NCBI GenBank assembly: GCA_013398615.1
Contig: VZSR01001755.1
Location: 124,001-188,000 of the forward strand
Source: Brachypodius melanocephalos
Taxonomy: Eukaryota > Chordata > Aves > Passeriformes > Pycnonotidae
Reading direction: 5' to 3'
DNA: 64,000 bases
The notes under the pieces are model-generated. The model worked only from the letters and a program-made list of their open reading frames with translations, was not told the DNA's origin and did not search any database. Positions 34,480 through 50,549 of the stretch are shown in pieces; positions within the stretch are counted from its first letter, which is position 1; the number at the start of each line of letters is the position of its first letter. The translations under genes were made by a program, and so were the position numbers.

Positions 34480-35210
34480 AGCCGGAAGACGGCTTCCCGC
34501 TGCGTTCCCTCGGCGACGGGCAGCGCTGGGCCGCGGAAGCGGGCAAAGATCGCGCTGCTCGCTCGCCCTATCGAGCCGCCCCGGTCCGGACCCCGCCCCG
34601 GCCGGGGGCCCGCCCCGGCCACAGTCCAGCCGAAGCATGGAGGCGGATCTGAGCTTCCGCGGCCGGCGGGCACTGGTGACTGGGGCCGGCAAAGGTGACC
34701 ACGGGCGGAGGGCCGGGGGCGGGGGTCGGCCCGGGCCGAGTCTGACGCCGTCTCCCCGCAGGGATCGGGCGCGCCGTGGCCGTGGCGCTGAGCAGGGCCG
34801 GGGCCGGCGTGACCGCGCTGAGCCGAACGGCGGCGGACTTGGAGAGCCTCAAGCGGGAGGTACCGGACCCCTTCCTCATGCTGCCCTTCCCCGCCCCAAT
34901 AACCCCGCGTCGGGCCCCCGGGCTCCTTGGCGGCCTCTAGCCCACGGCGGCTGCCCTCGCCGCAGTGCCCGGGCATCGAGACCCTGTGCCTGGACCTGGC
35001 GGACTGGGAGGCTGTGGAGGCAGCGGTGGGCGCGGCGGGGCCGTTCGAGCTGCTGGTGAACAACGCGGCGGTGGCGGAGCTGCAGCCGTTCCTGGAGGTG
35101 ACGCGCTCGGCCCTGCAGCGGTGAGTGCCCGGCCCGCCAGGCGGCTCCCGCTCGGGGCCGCAGCTCCACGGGGAGCTCTGGGGCCGAGGGTGCCCGCCAA
35201 AGCTGCGAAC
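34480..35210 (+). promoter_or_regulatory. DCXR: CpG-island promoter and first exons of DCXR
   Basis: A sharp switch from AT-rich to CpG-dense sequence spans the DCXR start codon and its first three exons. No TATA box is visible. Edges are estimated by eye. Confidence 0.7.
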
Positions 35211-37756
35211 GTCAAAAACGGCGGCAGAGCTTTCCAGAAAAGAGCGTAGTAACGCTGGGGAAGAGGGGAAGCAGCTGGAAAGAACAAAGCAACTGGTATA
35301 CAGACACCAGCCAGGCTGACTTGTGCATTTCTAGGAATGCCCAGTGTTGCTCGATTGTTACGGCATATGTTCTTTTTCTTTACTGTCTTCATTCTTGACA
35401 TCATCACCTTTCACCCTTTAAACAGCAAAGGGAAACAAAGCACTGGCTCTCACATCCCTTTCTAAGTGGCCAGAACCTGCAGTGTCACTTCCAGAATGTT
35501 GGGATGCACCTGCCATCCCACTGGCATGGGAGTGCCTTTGCTGCTCATCAAGCTCAGAGCTTCCAGTGTAGTTCCAGCTCTGTTAAATTGAAAGAAAGTT
35601 GTTGCTAAGACAATTCAGAAAGAGAGACAACAAAGCCAGGTAAGGAAGCAAAAAATGGTCATGGTGGGAAATTAAATTTGCTAACTACAGTAAAAACTAT
35701 TTTTTCTCTTAAAAGCTCCACTTTTGTTGTGAGTATGCTTTAGGATACAGGCTATCTTGAGTCCACGTCCTTCTGAGAAAATGGGTCACACGCTGTGTCC
35801 CTATGTTAAAAATGGTTGTTGAGAATCTATAATAAAGGTCTGTGACTAGAACATAAAAGGTATAGAATTCTACTAAGATCGTTCAGCAGAACTGGGAGGT
35901 GGAAGCCTGACTAAGGAAGCACAGTGTGGTTAACAGAAGAAATGCTGCCTCTACTCACCTTACAGCAGCTTTGCTTTATCAATCTGTATGAAGGCTTTAT
36001 TTGACCCAAGAGTCATCTGCCCTGGCTGAGGGCCAGGGCTCTGTTTGAACTTTGACAGAGGAATTCCATCAGACTGCGGAAGAGCAGAGTCCTGTGCAAA
36101 ATGTGCCTGATACATGCCTGCACCTCCCCACCCCCTGACAGGCTTGCAGCCAATGGATGGTTCTGGTTCATTGCTGAGCTCCCACCTCACCATTCTGCCT
36201 CTCCTGACAACTTGGCATTTCTGTCCATGTCCTAGAGTAGCACCAGTATTTCCAAGAGACCAGCAGCACTTGTCCTCTGCTGCATCCCAAAACAGCTCCC
36301 TGGGCTAGGCTACAATCACTCTCTAACTTAAATTTTACTTATTTATTTGTAGGTCTCTTGATGTGAATTTTGGGGCTGTGCTTCATATTTCCCAGGTAAG
36401 GAAGAACTGGCACTGCAGCCACCTCCATGAATAGCACTGACTAAATTGTTGTAGGGGTAGGGGTATGTGTCCACTGTGGGGGTTGACTGCAGTCCAAAGT
36501 CAATCTGACAAACTAAACGTACAACCCCTTCACACTCTTGCTTTGACTCCTGTAAGCAGGAGGGAGTGAGGACTTGCTTCCTCCAGATGTTTTTGTTCTT
36601 TGGTCTACCATAACAGCCCAGAAAGATTCCTATGGAGTGAAATAATGATCTCTCTCATTAGGATTCTGGCATTCTCCTCTTCTTTTTCCTCTCCTCCCCC
36701 CTTCCAGATTGTTGCTCGGCAGATGATTGCACAGGGGGTGCCAGGGGCTATTGTGAATGTCTCCAGCCAGGCATCGAAGCGTGCGCTGAGGGATCATGCT
36801 GTTTATTGTAAGCGTGTGCAGCTTTAGCAGTGCCCCTCTCAGTTTTGACCAGCTGGAGACCCACAGCTGCCAGCTACTAGACCAGGTGCTATGCAGGTAA
36901 ATACATCCTCTTCTTCCCTTCTCTTAAAGGTTCCACAAAAAGTGCTTTGGATATGCTGAGCAAAGTAATGGCAATGGAACTGGGACCCCACAAGGTAGGA
37001 GCCTGTGAGAGAAAAGTGTGCAAGCTGAGCCTGAGCACAACCACAGCAATTGGTTTAGATTGTTTGTTGCTCCTGGTCCCAGATTAGGGTGAACACTGTG
37101 AACCCCACCGTGGTTATGACTGACATGGGGAGAATTAACTGGAGTGACCCTCAGAAATCTGCTGCCATGATTAATCGGATTCCCCTGGGAAAGTTTGCAG
37201 GTCAGTAATGCAGGTCTGTCCTCAGGCTGTGCTCTTGCGTTTTCTCCAAGCTTTCTTTCTCACTGACGTCACAACCAGAAGTTGCTAATTTCTGGGCAAA
37301 GTGACAGCTCTGCTGAATTCCTGCAGTATTTTATCAAGACAAGGTGAGAATCAACCCTCCTCTTGCTTTTTTCTACAGCCTCCTCATTTTGGGACAAGTG
37401 AAATGAACTTACTTTATTGTTCATAAACCTGACTGGGTGTTTGCTGTGACCTAAGCACCATCTGATCACAAGGACACTTTGATGTCCAGCTCTCAGCCAC
37501 ATTGTCCCAGACATTTCATCAAGCACCGTTTAAAGGCAGAAACACTTTCTGGCTCTGATTACCTATAGAGGTCAAAGGCAGACCTTTTTAGATGCTTGTT
37601 TTTCTGGTACAATTTGAGGTGGGCATCAGATCTTCTCTGTGTTTGATTGCAGAGGTGGATGATGTGGTGAACAGCATTCTCTTCCTGCTGAGTGACAAGA
37701 GTGCTATGACAACTGGCAGCTCACTGATGATTGACGGGGGCTTTCTTGTCTCCTAA
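34637..37756 (+). CDS. DCXR: dicarbonyl/L-xylulose reductase, 8 exons, complete
   Basis: DCXR is an NADPH-dependent short-chain dehydrogenase/reductase. It reduces L-xylulose to xylitol in the uronate cycle and detoxifies alpha-dicarbonyls such as diacetyl. Exons: 34637-34694, 34762-34859, 34966-35120, 36353-36395, 36708-36807, 36930-36994, 37083-37200, 37653-37756. They total 741 bp, or 246 residues, against 244 in human. The cofactor motif TGAGKGIG is at residues 15-22 and NNAA at 84-87. The catalytic residues fit Ser138 (in NVSSQ), Tyr151 and Lys155 (YCSTK). The NPTVVMTDMG and RIPLGKFAEVDDVVNSILFLLSD segments are typical. The C-terminus ends GGFLVS where human ends GGFWAC. The first three exons lie within 500 bp in a CpG island. 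Codon use there is far more GC-rich than in later exons, as expected from the island. Confidence 0.97.
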
Positions 37757-37918
37757 GATGACACCTGCATTTCACATCTGGCCTCAATTTTCATATTAAT
37801 ACTGCCTAGATGTAAACTGGATAGAAAACAATGACACAGACTACTTGCTGGAGGAGCAGCAGGGTTGAAGACTGTATTAGAAGTGAGGCAGAAAATCAGC
37901 TTTGCAAGGCTGCTGTAT

Positions 37919-37924
37919 AATAAA
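37919..37924 (+). terminator. DCXR: DCXR polyadenylation signal AATAAA
   Basis: AATAAA lies 163 bp after the DCXR stop. It is only 26 bp from the oppositely oriented RAC3 signal at 37951-37956. Confidence 0.85.
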
Positions 37925-37950
37925 GCTCACATACACCTTCATGGAGAATG

Positions 37951-37956
37951 TTTATT
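37951..37956 (-). terminator. RAC3: RAC3 polyadenylation signal
   Basis: TTTATT on plus reads AATAAA on minus. It would end a RAC3 3' UTR of about 980 bp (roughly 37935-38918). That UTR contains no coding exon and has a short A-rich run at 38150-38176. Confidence 0.75.
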
Positions 37957-38918
37957 GCACCAAATAAGGTTTTATCTTGTCACTCTACATGATGATTAGA
38001 AATTGGACCTTTCTTCCAACCCTGTTCCCCCCACCACAACCCTTCTCAGAAGCTCTCCCTGTTCCATCCAAATCCACAGAGTCTGCATTTTAGTGGGAAG
38101 GGAAAGAAGTTAACAGACTCCTCATTGCTTCCTTTGTTGTCTTTAGTAGGAAAAAAAAAAAAACAAAAAAAAAAACAATAGAGGCAACAACCCCAGCCCT
38201 GCTCTGCAGAGACTGGATTCTGGGGGGAGGCCCTGCTAAAGACTAATGGGGGGAGCAGCACCATGCTGTCCTAGGGTATGCACACACAAAAAGGCAAATG
38301 CATTGATTGCACAGAGCTGTTTCACTCACAGAGTTTGGCTAGTACCCAATAAAGCACCTAATGATTTGTTTTTCAGCTTCTCATTTACTTTGACCCCTTC
38401 CAGGGCTGGTTATGATTTCTTTAACAGTCTCAGGAACATTCTGCTAGAGCACCAGTTTGTTAACTGTTAGCCACAGCAGGCTGGGCAAGGAGACCCTACC
38501 ACCCTCCCAGCTATTCTTGTCTTTCAGCACCATTGAAATCAGCTCCCTCCCCACTCCCACTACAATGTTCACCACCTGTTTCACCTGCAGGTTGAAAACA
38601 GGTGTTTCCAGAACAGGATGGATGTCTCAGCCCTTTCCGCTTGGAGTTCAGGAGAGCCAAAACAGCTTGTTGCCCGAAGGAGCTACCTTGCCTTCCCCGC
38701 TGTACCTCCCCTGCGGGCTGTATAGTCCCAGCTGGTCTCCTGTCCCCACTGCCCCTTCACATCAACACTGACGTTAAATCAAAGAGACATTTAAAAAACA
38801 CTGACTTCATACATGATGAAGGGCCCTACACATCCCAGCCCCCTTCAGAAACACCCAGCTTAATATGCAATCTGTCAGAGGATGACAGCATGCTGAGCCA
38901 ACACCTAGGCCACAGCCT

Positions 38919-43020
<4,102 letters not shown>

Positions 43021-43080
43021 CTGCCCGCGATGGCGGCGCCGCGACTGCGCCGCAGTGAGCGCCCGCGGGGTGGGGCGGGG

Positions 43081-43153
43081 CGAGCCGAGCCGATCGGAGC
43101 CGAGCCGAGCCGATCGGAGCCGAGCCGAGCCGATCGGAGCCGAGCCGAGCCGA
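43081..43153. repeat. 20-bp tandem repeat (minisatellite), 3.6 copies, upstream of RAC3
   Basis: The unit cgagccgagccgatcggagc repeats perfectly three times (43081-43140), followed by 13 further matching bases. Each unit carries the palindrome CCGATCGG. It begins 61 bp upstream of the RAC3 ATG, so it lies in the promoter or 5' UTR. Confidence 0.95.
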
Positions 43154-43290
43154 ACGCCGCGGGCACGGCCGTGGCTCTCGCCGGCCCCGCCCCCGCCGCT
43201 CTCCCAGGGCCGGACGCGGCTCCGCCCCACCAAAGAAGCGGCGGGCGCTGCTCGGGGCCGGTACCGCATTGGGGCCCGCCGGCTCAAGGA

Positions 43291-43745
43291 CAAAGCTTTA
43301 AAACCTGGTTACGTTGTAGCTCCACAGGTCACCTTCTTCTACCCAGAGCTGCTGAGGAGCAAAGATAGAGTAGCCAAAATCCTTCAGTAAGATGGCTTTT
43401 GGCTCCCCCGAACTCCCCAAGGTACCCTGCTAGGAACAGAGGTGCCCACAGTAGTGCCCTGTCTGAAAACAAGTGTCTTTGCTTCTCTCCCTTACCTGCG
43501 GGTCTGCAGTGCTGCCCAGCAGCCACAGACAAAGTAGTTATTGTCACAGGTTCTCTTTGTTATGACTAGGGAAGAGCTTCCCACCTCGTTTTTATCTTAG
43601 TCCAGAAGCAAAACCATCCCCATCTTATCCACCTGTAACAGCCTTTTAGCTCCAGGACAGGCTGACAGGGTCTGCAGGAGAGTAACACAGCAAAGGCCCC
43701 ACCCTCCACATCAGCCAAACCAGTTTGCCACTGTCCAGTGTTAAT
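43291..43745. other. intergenic stretch between LRRC45 3' end and RAC3 promoter
   Basis: About 450 bp separate the RAC3 island from the proposed end of LRRC45, its same-strand neighbour. No coding exon or repeat was recognised. Confidence 0.5.
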
Positions 43746-43763
43746 GGCAAAATGCAAAAGTTC

Positions 43764-43769
43764 TTTATT
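43764..43769 (-). terminator. LRRC45: candidate LRRC45 polyadenylation signal
   Basis: TTTATT on plus reads AATAAA on minus, about 1.15 kb downstream of the LRRC45 stop. It implies a 3' UTR spanning roughly 43745-44924, which holds no coding exon. Confidence 0.55.
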
Positions 43770-44924
43770 AAGCAGGGCAAAAGCCAATATAAAAATCATG
43801 AGCACAAAGTAACCATTTCACAAAGAAACTTTCATTTTCCCAGTGTCTTTTAAAATATGTACTTTAAGATAAATTCCCACCCCAGACTCACAGGAAGAAC
43901 TCCCTCAGAATTCAATACGGCTGACCTGACAACAGCTCCCGCTTTCTCCTATACAGACTCTCATAATCCTTCCCTTTCTCTAGGTCATCCAAGGACCTGT
44001 ACTGTCAGGAGAGGAACCACCTTCTCCCCTTTGTGCTCTGAGAAGCAACTCCCCAGTGTCACACCAGAAGCATCACTCCTCTCCAGGTTAAGGCCACAGC
44101 ACTCAGTTCTAGGAGCCTCAGAAGCAAGGAGCAGTTTTGCCATAGTGAAACTCAATCTTGTAGCAATACTGGCCACAACATCTACAGCTAAGGGCTGCAG
44201 TTCACAGCGAAGACGCACAGATGTTGGCAGCCAATCACCCACTGTCCCTTCCCCGGCCACTCATTGTTGTAGAAGTAGAACCACTGCCAAAGCCCAGCGG
44301 TCCCACAAGGACATGGACAGCAGTGCACCCGAAGCCCTAGGTACAGCTGTTTCTGTCTATTCTGAATGTGTATCTACTGCCCACCAATACAGCCAGAGCC
44401 ACAGCAGGGAGGGTAAACAGGCCAGAGAGGGCCCCATCAGACTCTGCTTCTGTCTGTAAACACTGTGTAAAAAAAGCACAGGTGGGTAGTATCTGGCGTT
44501 TCCAGCAGTTTCAGGATCCCATTAGCAAGGCAAATTGCTCTGGCCCACAGGGAACTGTAAACACTCCTGTCACTTTTTCTCACATTTCTCTGTGAACAGT
44601 CCTGGCATCCAAACAAACGCTGCAGCAGGACCCTGCTGGGGAACATATGAACTCCTCCAGTAACCCCCTGTACCAATAGGCTGTGGCAGTGCAGGGGAAG
44701 GGGCCCCGCACCATGGACTCAGACCCACAAGCCTGGACGGTTGTTTCCTCCTCTCCTTTATGCTGTCAGAAGCAAGATTTCTGAATAGCAGGAGTATTTG
44801 TCTGTTTACAAGCCTTTGTGTCACCCCACTCTGATAAAACTGTCCCATTTAGGAAGAAGGAGTTGTACCTGAGTTGCTCACTCTTTCCCTGACAGCAGGT
44901 ATTTGGATCCATTAAGCCACGCTC

Positions 44925-47900
44925 TCACTTCCTAGAACTGTGGGTTCCCAAGGGAGATCCCTGCACATACGCCATGATGGCATTCTGCAAGAAACTTGCT
45001 CGCTGGGCCTCCTCTTCCCTCAGCCTGGAGATCTCAGCCTCCTTCATTCTCAGCTTCTCCAGCAGCAGAGAGATCTCACCCTCCTTGTCCAGCAGTGCTT
45101 CACGGTGATTACTGGATAGAGCTGTGAAAAAGCAGCATTAGTAAAGAACATCAAGGTATTCCTAGAATAGATAAGGAAAAGCCAAAGGCAATGGAAGTGG
45201 CATGCTCGACAAGCACACAAGAGGAGCTGCCTGAGACAACATGAGAGGTTTTGCACAGACTGCATGCACACTTCACTACACAGGAAATCTGAATATTTTG
45301 CTTGCTGTGCAGCTTTGGGTGGTTATCTGAGTCCTCTATAAAACGAGGACAGGAATCCCTGTAAATACACGTGCATGGAGAATACAGCTCATAGGTGTAC
45401 TCAACAGGCAGGAAGCACTTGCTGTCACCACCTGTAAGCACAGCTCAGTTCCAGGCCCAATGCAGGGTAGCTCAGTGCTACCATTTGAGAAGCATGAAAG
45501 CATCCATCATCACCTTTCAGCTGTCTTTCCAGAGCTGCAATCTTCTCTCTCAGCCCATCCTGGGCTGCGCGTTCAGCCTCCAGGTGCCCAATCTGCTCCT
45601 GTAATTCCACTTTCACCTTATTTAGCTCTGTCACTTTCTCCTCTTCCTTACTGTCCAGGTCCTGACACACAAAGACAAATCCATGAACAACCAAACAACT
45701 TCAGCAACTTGTTCTGGCCCTGTGGTGACTATCTCTACGGCAGTCCAAACTACCTGCTGAAGTTCACCCAGCCTCCTCTTGAGTCCATCAGCATACAGGC
45801 TTAACTGTTTGGCTTTGGCCTGGGCCTCAGCAACCATTTCTTTTTGCTTAAGGCAGCAGTTCTGAGCTTCATCCCTTGACTCAGTCATCAGCCGCAGCTT
45901 CTCTTCTAGGTGTTCTAGTCGTTGCTGCTGTAAGACACAAAGGAAAATGAAAATTAAACAGTCCCACTTTCATTCCTGTGAAGAGATTCTCCCCTCTTTG
46001 TTCCTAATACAGTGAACCCTTTACTGAGTCAACTGGCACTGACAAGCACAGGACACAGCCCTGCTCCTTGCACTCACGAGTGACTCCAAGCTGCTTCCTC
46101 TTGCCAGGGAGGACACTGACAGAGACTGAAACATTCAGCTGAGAAACACAGACAGGTCCTTGGCAGATGCACCAATGCCACTGCCAGTGTTTACAACTAA
46201 TGCTCTACCTCCACTTCCTCCATACCTCAAGTGGCAGCACCACTGCAGGCAGCTAAGCAACTGCTGCGTCTCAAACGTCCAATTTGTATGTCTGTAACTC
46301 AGTGAAGCATCTTCTTTTGTGATGTTACAAGTAAGTATATATTCTAATAGTTTTTGTGTGTTTTCCTCATCCGTGTTCTCTCTCACAGGGTATTAACTGC
46401 ATTGCCATTTTCACGGAGTTCAATACTACAGTGACTTTATTTATCTACCCGCAGTAGTCACCTGAAGAAATTTCTCGGAGTTCAGAGAAACAGGAGCACC
46501 CCATGAAAGTTGCCATTAAAAAGAAGGATCATCATCTGGCCCATGGCTTCAGATGTTGGCAACTTAAATCTGCCACAACAATATCCACATCAGTTCTGTT
46601 ACTACTGAAGACAATTCAAATTAAACTTTTCAGGGCTCCTTCCTCAGCAATCACATCATTTGTGGGTCAGTGAAATCCAGAGAGGAGTTACTTAGCAGCT
46701 CCCCAAGACTAAAACATAGACTAGGTAGCCAAACCACTTCCTTCCCACAAAGGCAGGCCCACGGACAGGTCTTGTCCTTACCTCCTCCAAGCGTGCCTGA
46801 CTCCGGACTTTTATTAACTCCTCCTCTGCCTGTCCTCGTTCAGTTAGTGCAGCTGCTTTGACTTGGCTCAGCTCCTGCCACAGAAACATGAAAAACTGTC
46901 CCACACAGAGAAGCTGCATTGCTGCAACACTCACCAGAAAACATGAGCAGCTTCCAGCCAGAGACTATAATACGTTCTCACTCAGGCAGCAAAAGTGAAC
47001 AAAGATGACAAACCTTTCCTGGCTTCAAGACCGTTACCTAAATTCAATGTGAATTTCAGTTATATGAGAGCGAGTATTGGTTAAAGCTTTCCAAAACAAG
47101 GGAACAGGAAAGAGCAGTGCTGCATGTAGCTGGGGAAATACATATGGATAAACATGGTACACTACTTGTGACTACATGGGAAACCTGTGAAGTCAAATCT
47201 TAGTAAGACTCTACCCATGTTCAATGGAATCCTTATATTTGTCCAGTCTGAATTTACAAGTTTCTCCTTGGAATCTTCTTCCTTAGTCAAAAGCAGTAAA
47301 AATAATTTTAGCTGGTATCCTGCTGTTTTCTGTTCCTCCTTACAGCACATGACGATCTTTACAAAGGTCTGCAGTGGGAGATTCCACAAAGATTTCCTGG
47401 CAGCTTTCTCTGTGCACTGCTATATGAGTGTTCAAGTTCAAACTTGCCTAGAGTACTTTTTCTCACCTCCTCTAGAGATATCCTGATGGCCTCCAGACTC
47501 TGGATCCTGTCGTGCATGGAACGTTCACTGGCCTCCATGTGCTGTGTCATACGACCCACCTGCAAAAAAAAAAAAAAAAACATTTAAGCAAGTGACAGAA
47601 AACCATTCCCATCTCCAGGCACAGCAAGCAGCAGGACTACTTGTCACAATAGCAAAGCATCCTCTCACTGACCCACCGACCAGCAAAGAAAAATTCTTAC
47701 CTCTCCCAGAACTCCACTAGGAAACTGTAAAACAGATAGAATCTGCCCTCTAGAAACTGGGAATTTTTAGACAGAGATCCTTCCCAGGCCACAAGGAAGA
47801 TACAGTTTAAGCTCTCCTTGTCAAGTGGTACAAAACACAACAGATTCATTTTCTAGTTGTAATGTTGGTAAAATCTTCCTAGCCTGTGTCTTTTCTTAAA

Positions 47901-50518
47901 ATATTTCAATATGTTCAGAGAACTCTATTAGTATAATTTTATTTTGGTGAGATTTCAAACCTCAGTAAACACTGCAAAGAGAATTGGTTGCAGTCTGTTG
48001 GCCTGTCCACACTCAGACACAAGCCCCTTTGAAACACAAGAGAGAAGGAACTACCGTGCTGAGCCCCATTAAAGGACTGCTTGTGTATAAGCAATTAAAA
48101 CATTAAAATGTATTTCTTTCAGAAGCAGGAAATTATTCCTTTTTTGTAATTACCTCTGGCACAGACCAACAGCCTCTCTTGTAGCATCACATACCACTCT
48201 GGCCCATACTCTTGAAACCTAGAAAATTTTACTAGCTGGTAGAAAGTGTAGAAAGTCTTGTGATCTCTTCAGTCAGGCTTTGCTTGATGAAATGGCTCAT
48301 TATTCCCACAATAAATCTGAACCCACTAACTTTTTAACTATTTCAAGAGCATGTGACAGCAAACAATGACCTCCTGTGGTGATATATGTCAGGACCAAAG
48401 AAAGACTAACCAGGATGCTGCATCCTTACCTCTTTTATCCGAAGAGACTCCATATCTTCAAGGCTCTGTTTAAACCTTCTCTTCTCCATTTCCAGGCGTT
48501 CTGCAGATTAAAAGCAGCCATATCACAATTCTGGCATTCCTGCCACACAGCTGTATTCATACTTTTTCACACTCTGCCAAGCCTTTCTCCTCGGCTGCCT
48601 GTGCTGTTGACTCAGCAACAATGATGCCAACCACAGGTATGTACAAGCTGTTTCTGCTCCTCCACTCACCTTCAGCCTCCACAGCCCGCAGCTTCAGCTC
48701 TGCTGTTGTGTTGGTCAAGTCTTGTTTTACCTGGAACAGCTGATCCTGCTGAACTTTGCACTTCCTCTCCAACTCATCCACCTACATAAGGAAATTACCA
48801 CCACAAAGGTTTTTCTTTTCCTATTAGCAGAGAAAGTTGGCTGTACAGGACAATGAAAAGACACCCAACCAAGGATCAAAGTAGAGACCATATATATGGA
48901 GCAGATGTTATACATGTTCAAGTGCCACTTCTCAGACTTGGACTTTGTTCCCTACCTGGTTTCTCAGAAGCAGATTTTTCTCACTGGCAGCAGACAAGTC
49001 ATGCAAAAGCCTGTCCTCTCGATCAGCACCTTCCTGCAAACAGAATCAAAATTAAAAACCTGTACTCCCCCTAGTTCTTGCACTACCAACCTATGCCAAC
49101 CAACATCACACCCAGCTAGATCCAACCTATACCATAAAGACCAGCGCTCCTCTTCATACCTGGCAACTATCTAATTTACACAAGAATTTTTGTGATGGTG
49201 GTTTTAGTTAAACCAGCAGTGCTAAAAATCATGCTTCCCTATTGCATCCGGCATCCCCCAAATCTACACAAACCAGTTATGACCTATAGCCCTGCTCTCA
49301 AATGTAACTAGGACTTATCCAGCTCACCTGCTTTTGCTGCTGAAGCTCCCTGAAGTGGCACTCAGCCACACAGTTTTGTTCCTGTTTCATGGCATTCAGC
49401 AGCTCTCCCAAGTTGTGCACCTTCTGCTCAGACAGAGCCAGGGCAGCTTCAGTCATCTGCAGCCTATAAAAAAAGCACTTTATGGAGTCTTTTCCAAGGC
49501 AGACACTGCAGTAAGCTCTCTATGCCACCCGGTACAAGGTGCTAATGTCCATCTTGCAGTAGATGAAATCAGGCTACCCAAATGAGGCATTTTTTGCTCT
49601 TGGGAAAAGGACACCACTGACCTCTCTATGCAGCAGCATCTGCAGTGACCTGGAACTTCTCAGGGCCCAGTGTTCTGGTGCCCACTGCATTTGTCCTGCA
49701 TTGTCTTCCAGGAGCCCTTTTCCCTGCCCAGACCCATCCAGGATTTGTCTGCTCCCACAGAGCAAAGCTGGCTATTTTATATCACTGCAAAATTGTTTAA
49801 AATTAGAGACAGGATTTTAAACTTGGGTAGAAGAAGCAATTTGCTTGTTCTACCCAAGAGGACCATGTCCACATCACTGCATGGCATATTAACACTGCCT
49901 TTACCTGGCAGAAATAAACTAGGCAGGCTCAGCGGCGTTTGAAGTCAAACCACGGCCATGTGCACACGGCTCTGCATAACCTAACGCTTCTTTTGTTTTT
50001 CCTTTTGTTCAGAACACTTATTTTGTTCCTCTTTCTTACTGTTCCCAAGCCAGGCTCCTCCATACCTGCAGCGGTTCCCAGAGAACACTGTCAGCTGCCA
50101 GGGGAAGCAGGTAGAAACTCCTGCCAGGCTATAAACCACGTAAGGAACATGCCCCAGTCCCATCTGCACAATCACTTTTCTTTCTTCCCACCTTCTGTAA
50201 TTTGCTTGGTCTTACACCAATGCACTGTAATTTTAGTTAAAAGCAGGGTAAGTATCTAGTGTGGGAAACTCAAAGGCTTGGTCTGACTGTCATTTCTGGA
50301 TATTACTGCAGAACTAACCAAAATAGTAATCCAGCTACCCTACAAGATTATCCCCCTTCTCAGAAGTTCTGCTCGGCACTGCTTATACAGCACAAACAGT
50401 GGGAAGACAAAGGCTTTCCTCCTCCATACTTGGTTTTCAGTGAATTCATAATGGAGTACTGCTCATCCAAAGCTTCCTGCAGCTGGCTGACTCGTGCTGC
50501 AGACATTCTGCATTTGGG

Positions 50519-50549
<31 letters not shown>

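Noticed and set aside
34374..35407. Open frames of 100-229 codons on both strands around DCXR exons 1-3
   Set aside because: They are CpG-island shadows of the DCXR exons, with no family resemblance.
43081..43153. CRISPR-like direct repeats
   Set aside because: The units are contiguous with no spacers, in a vertebrate promoter. This is a minisatellite.
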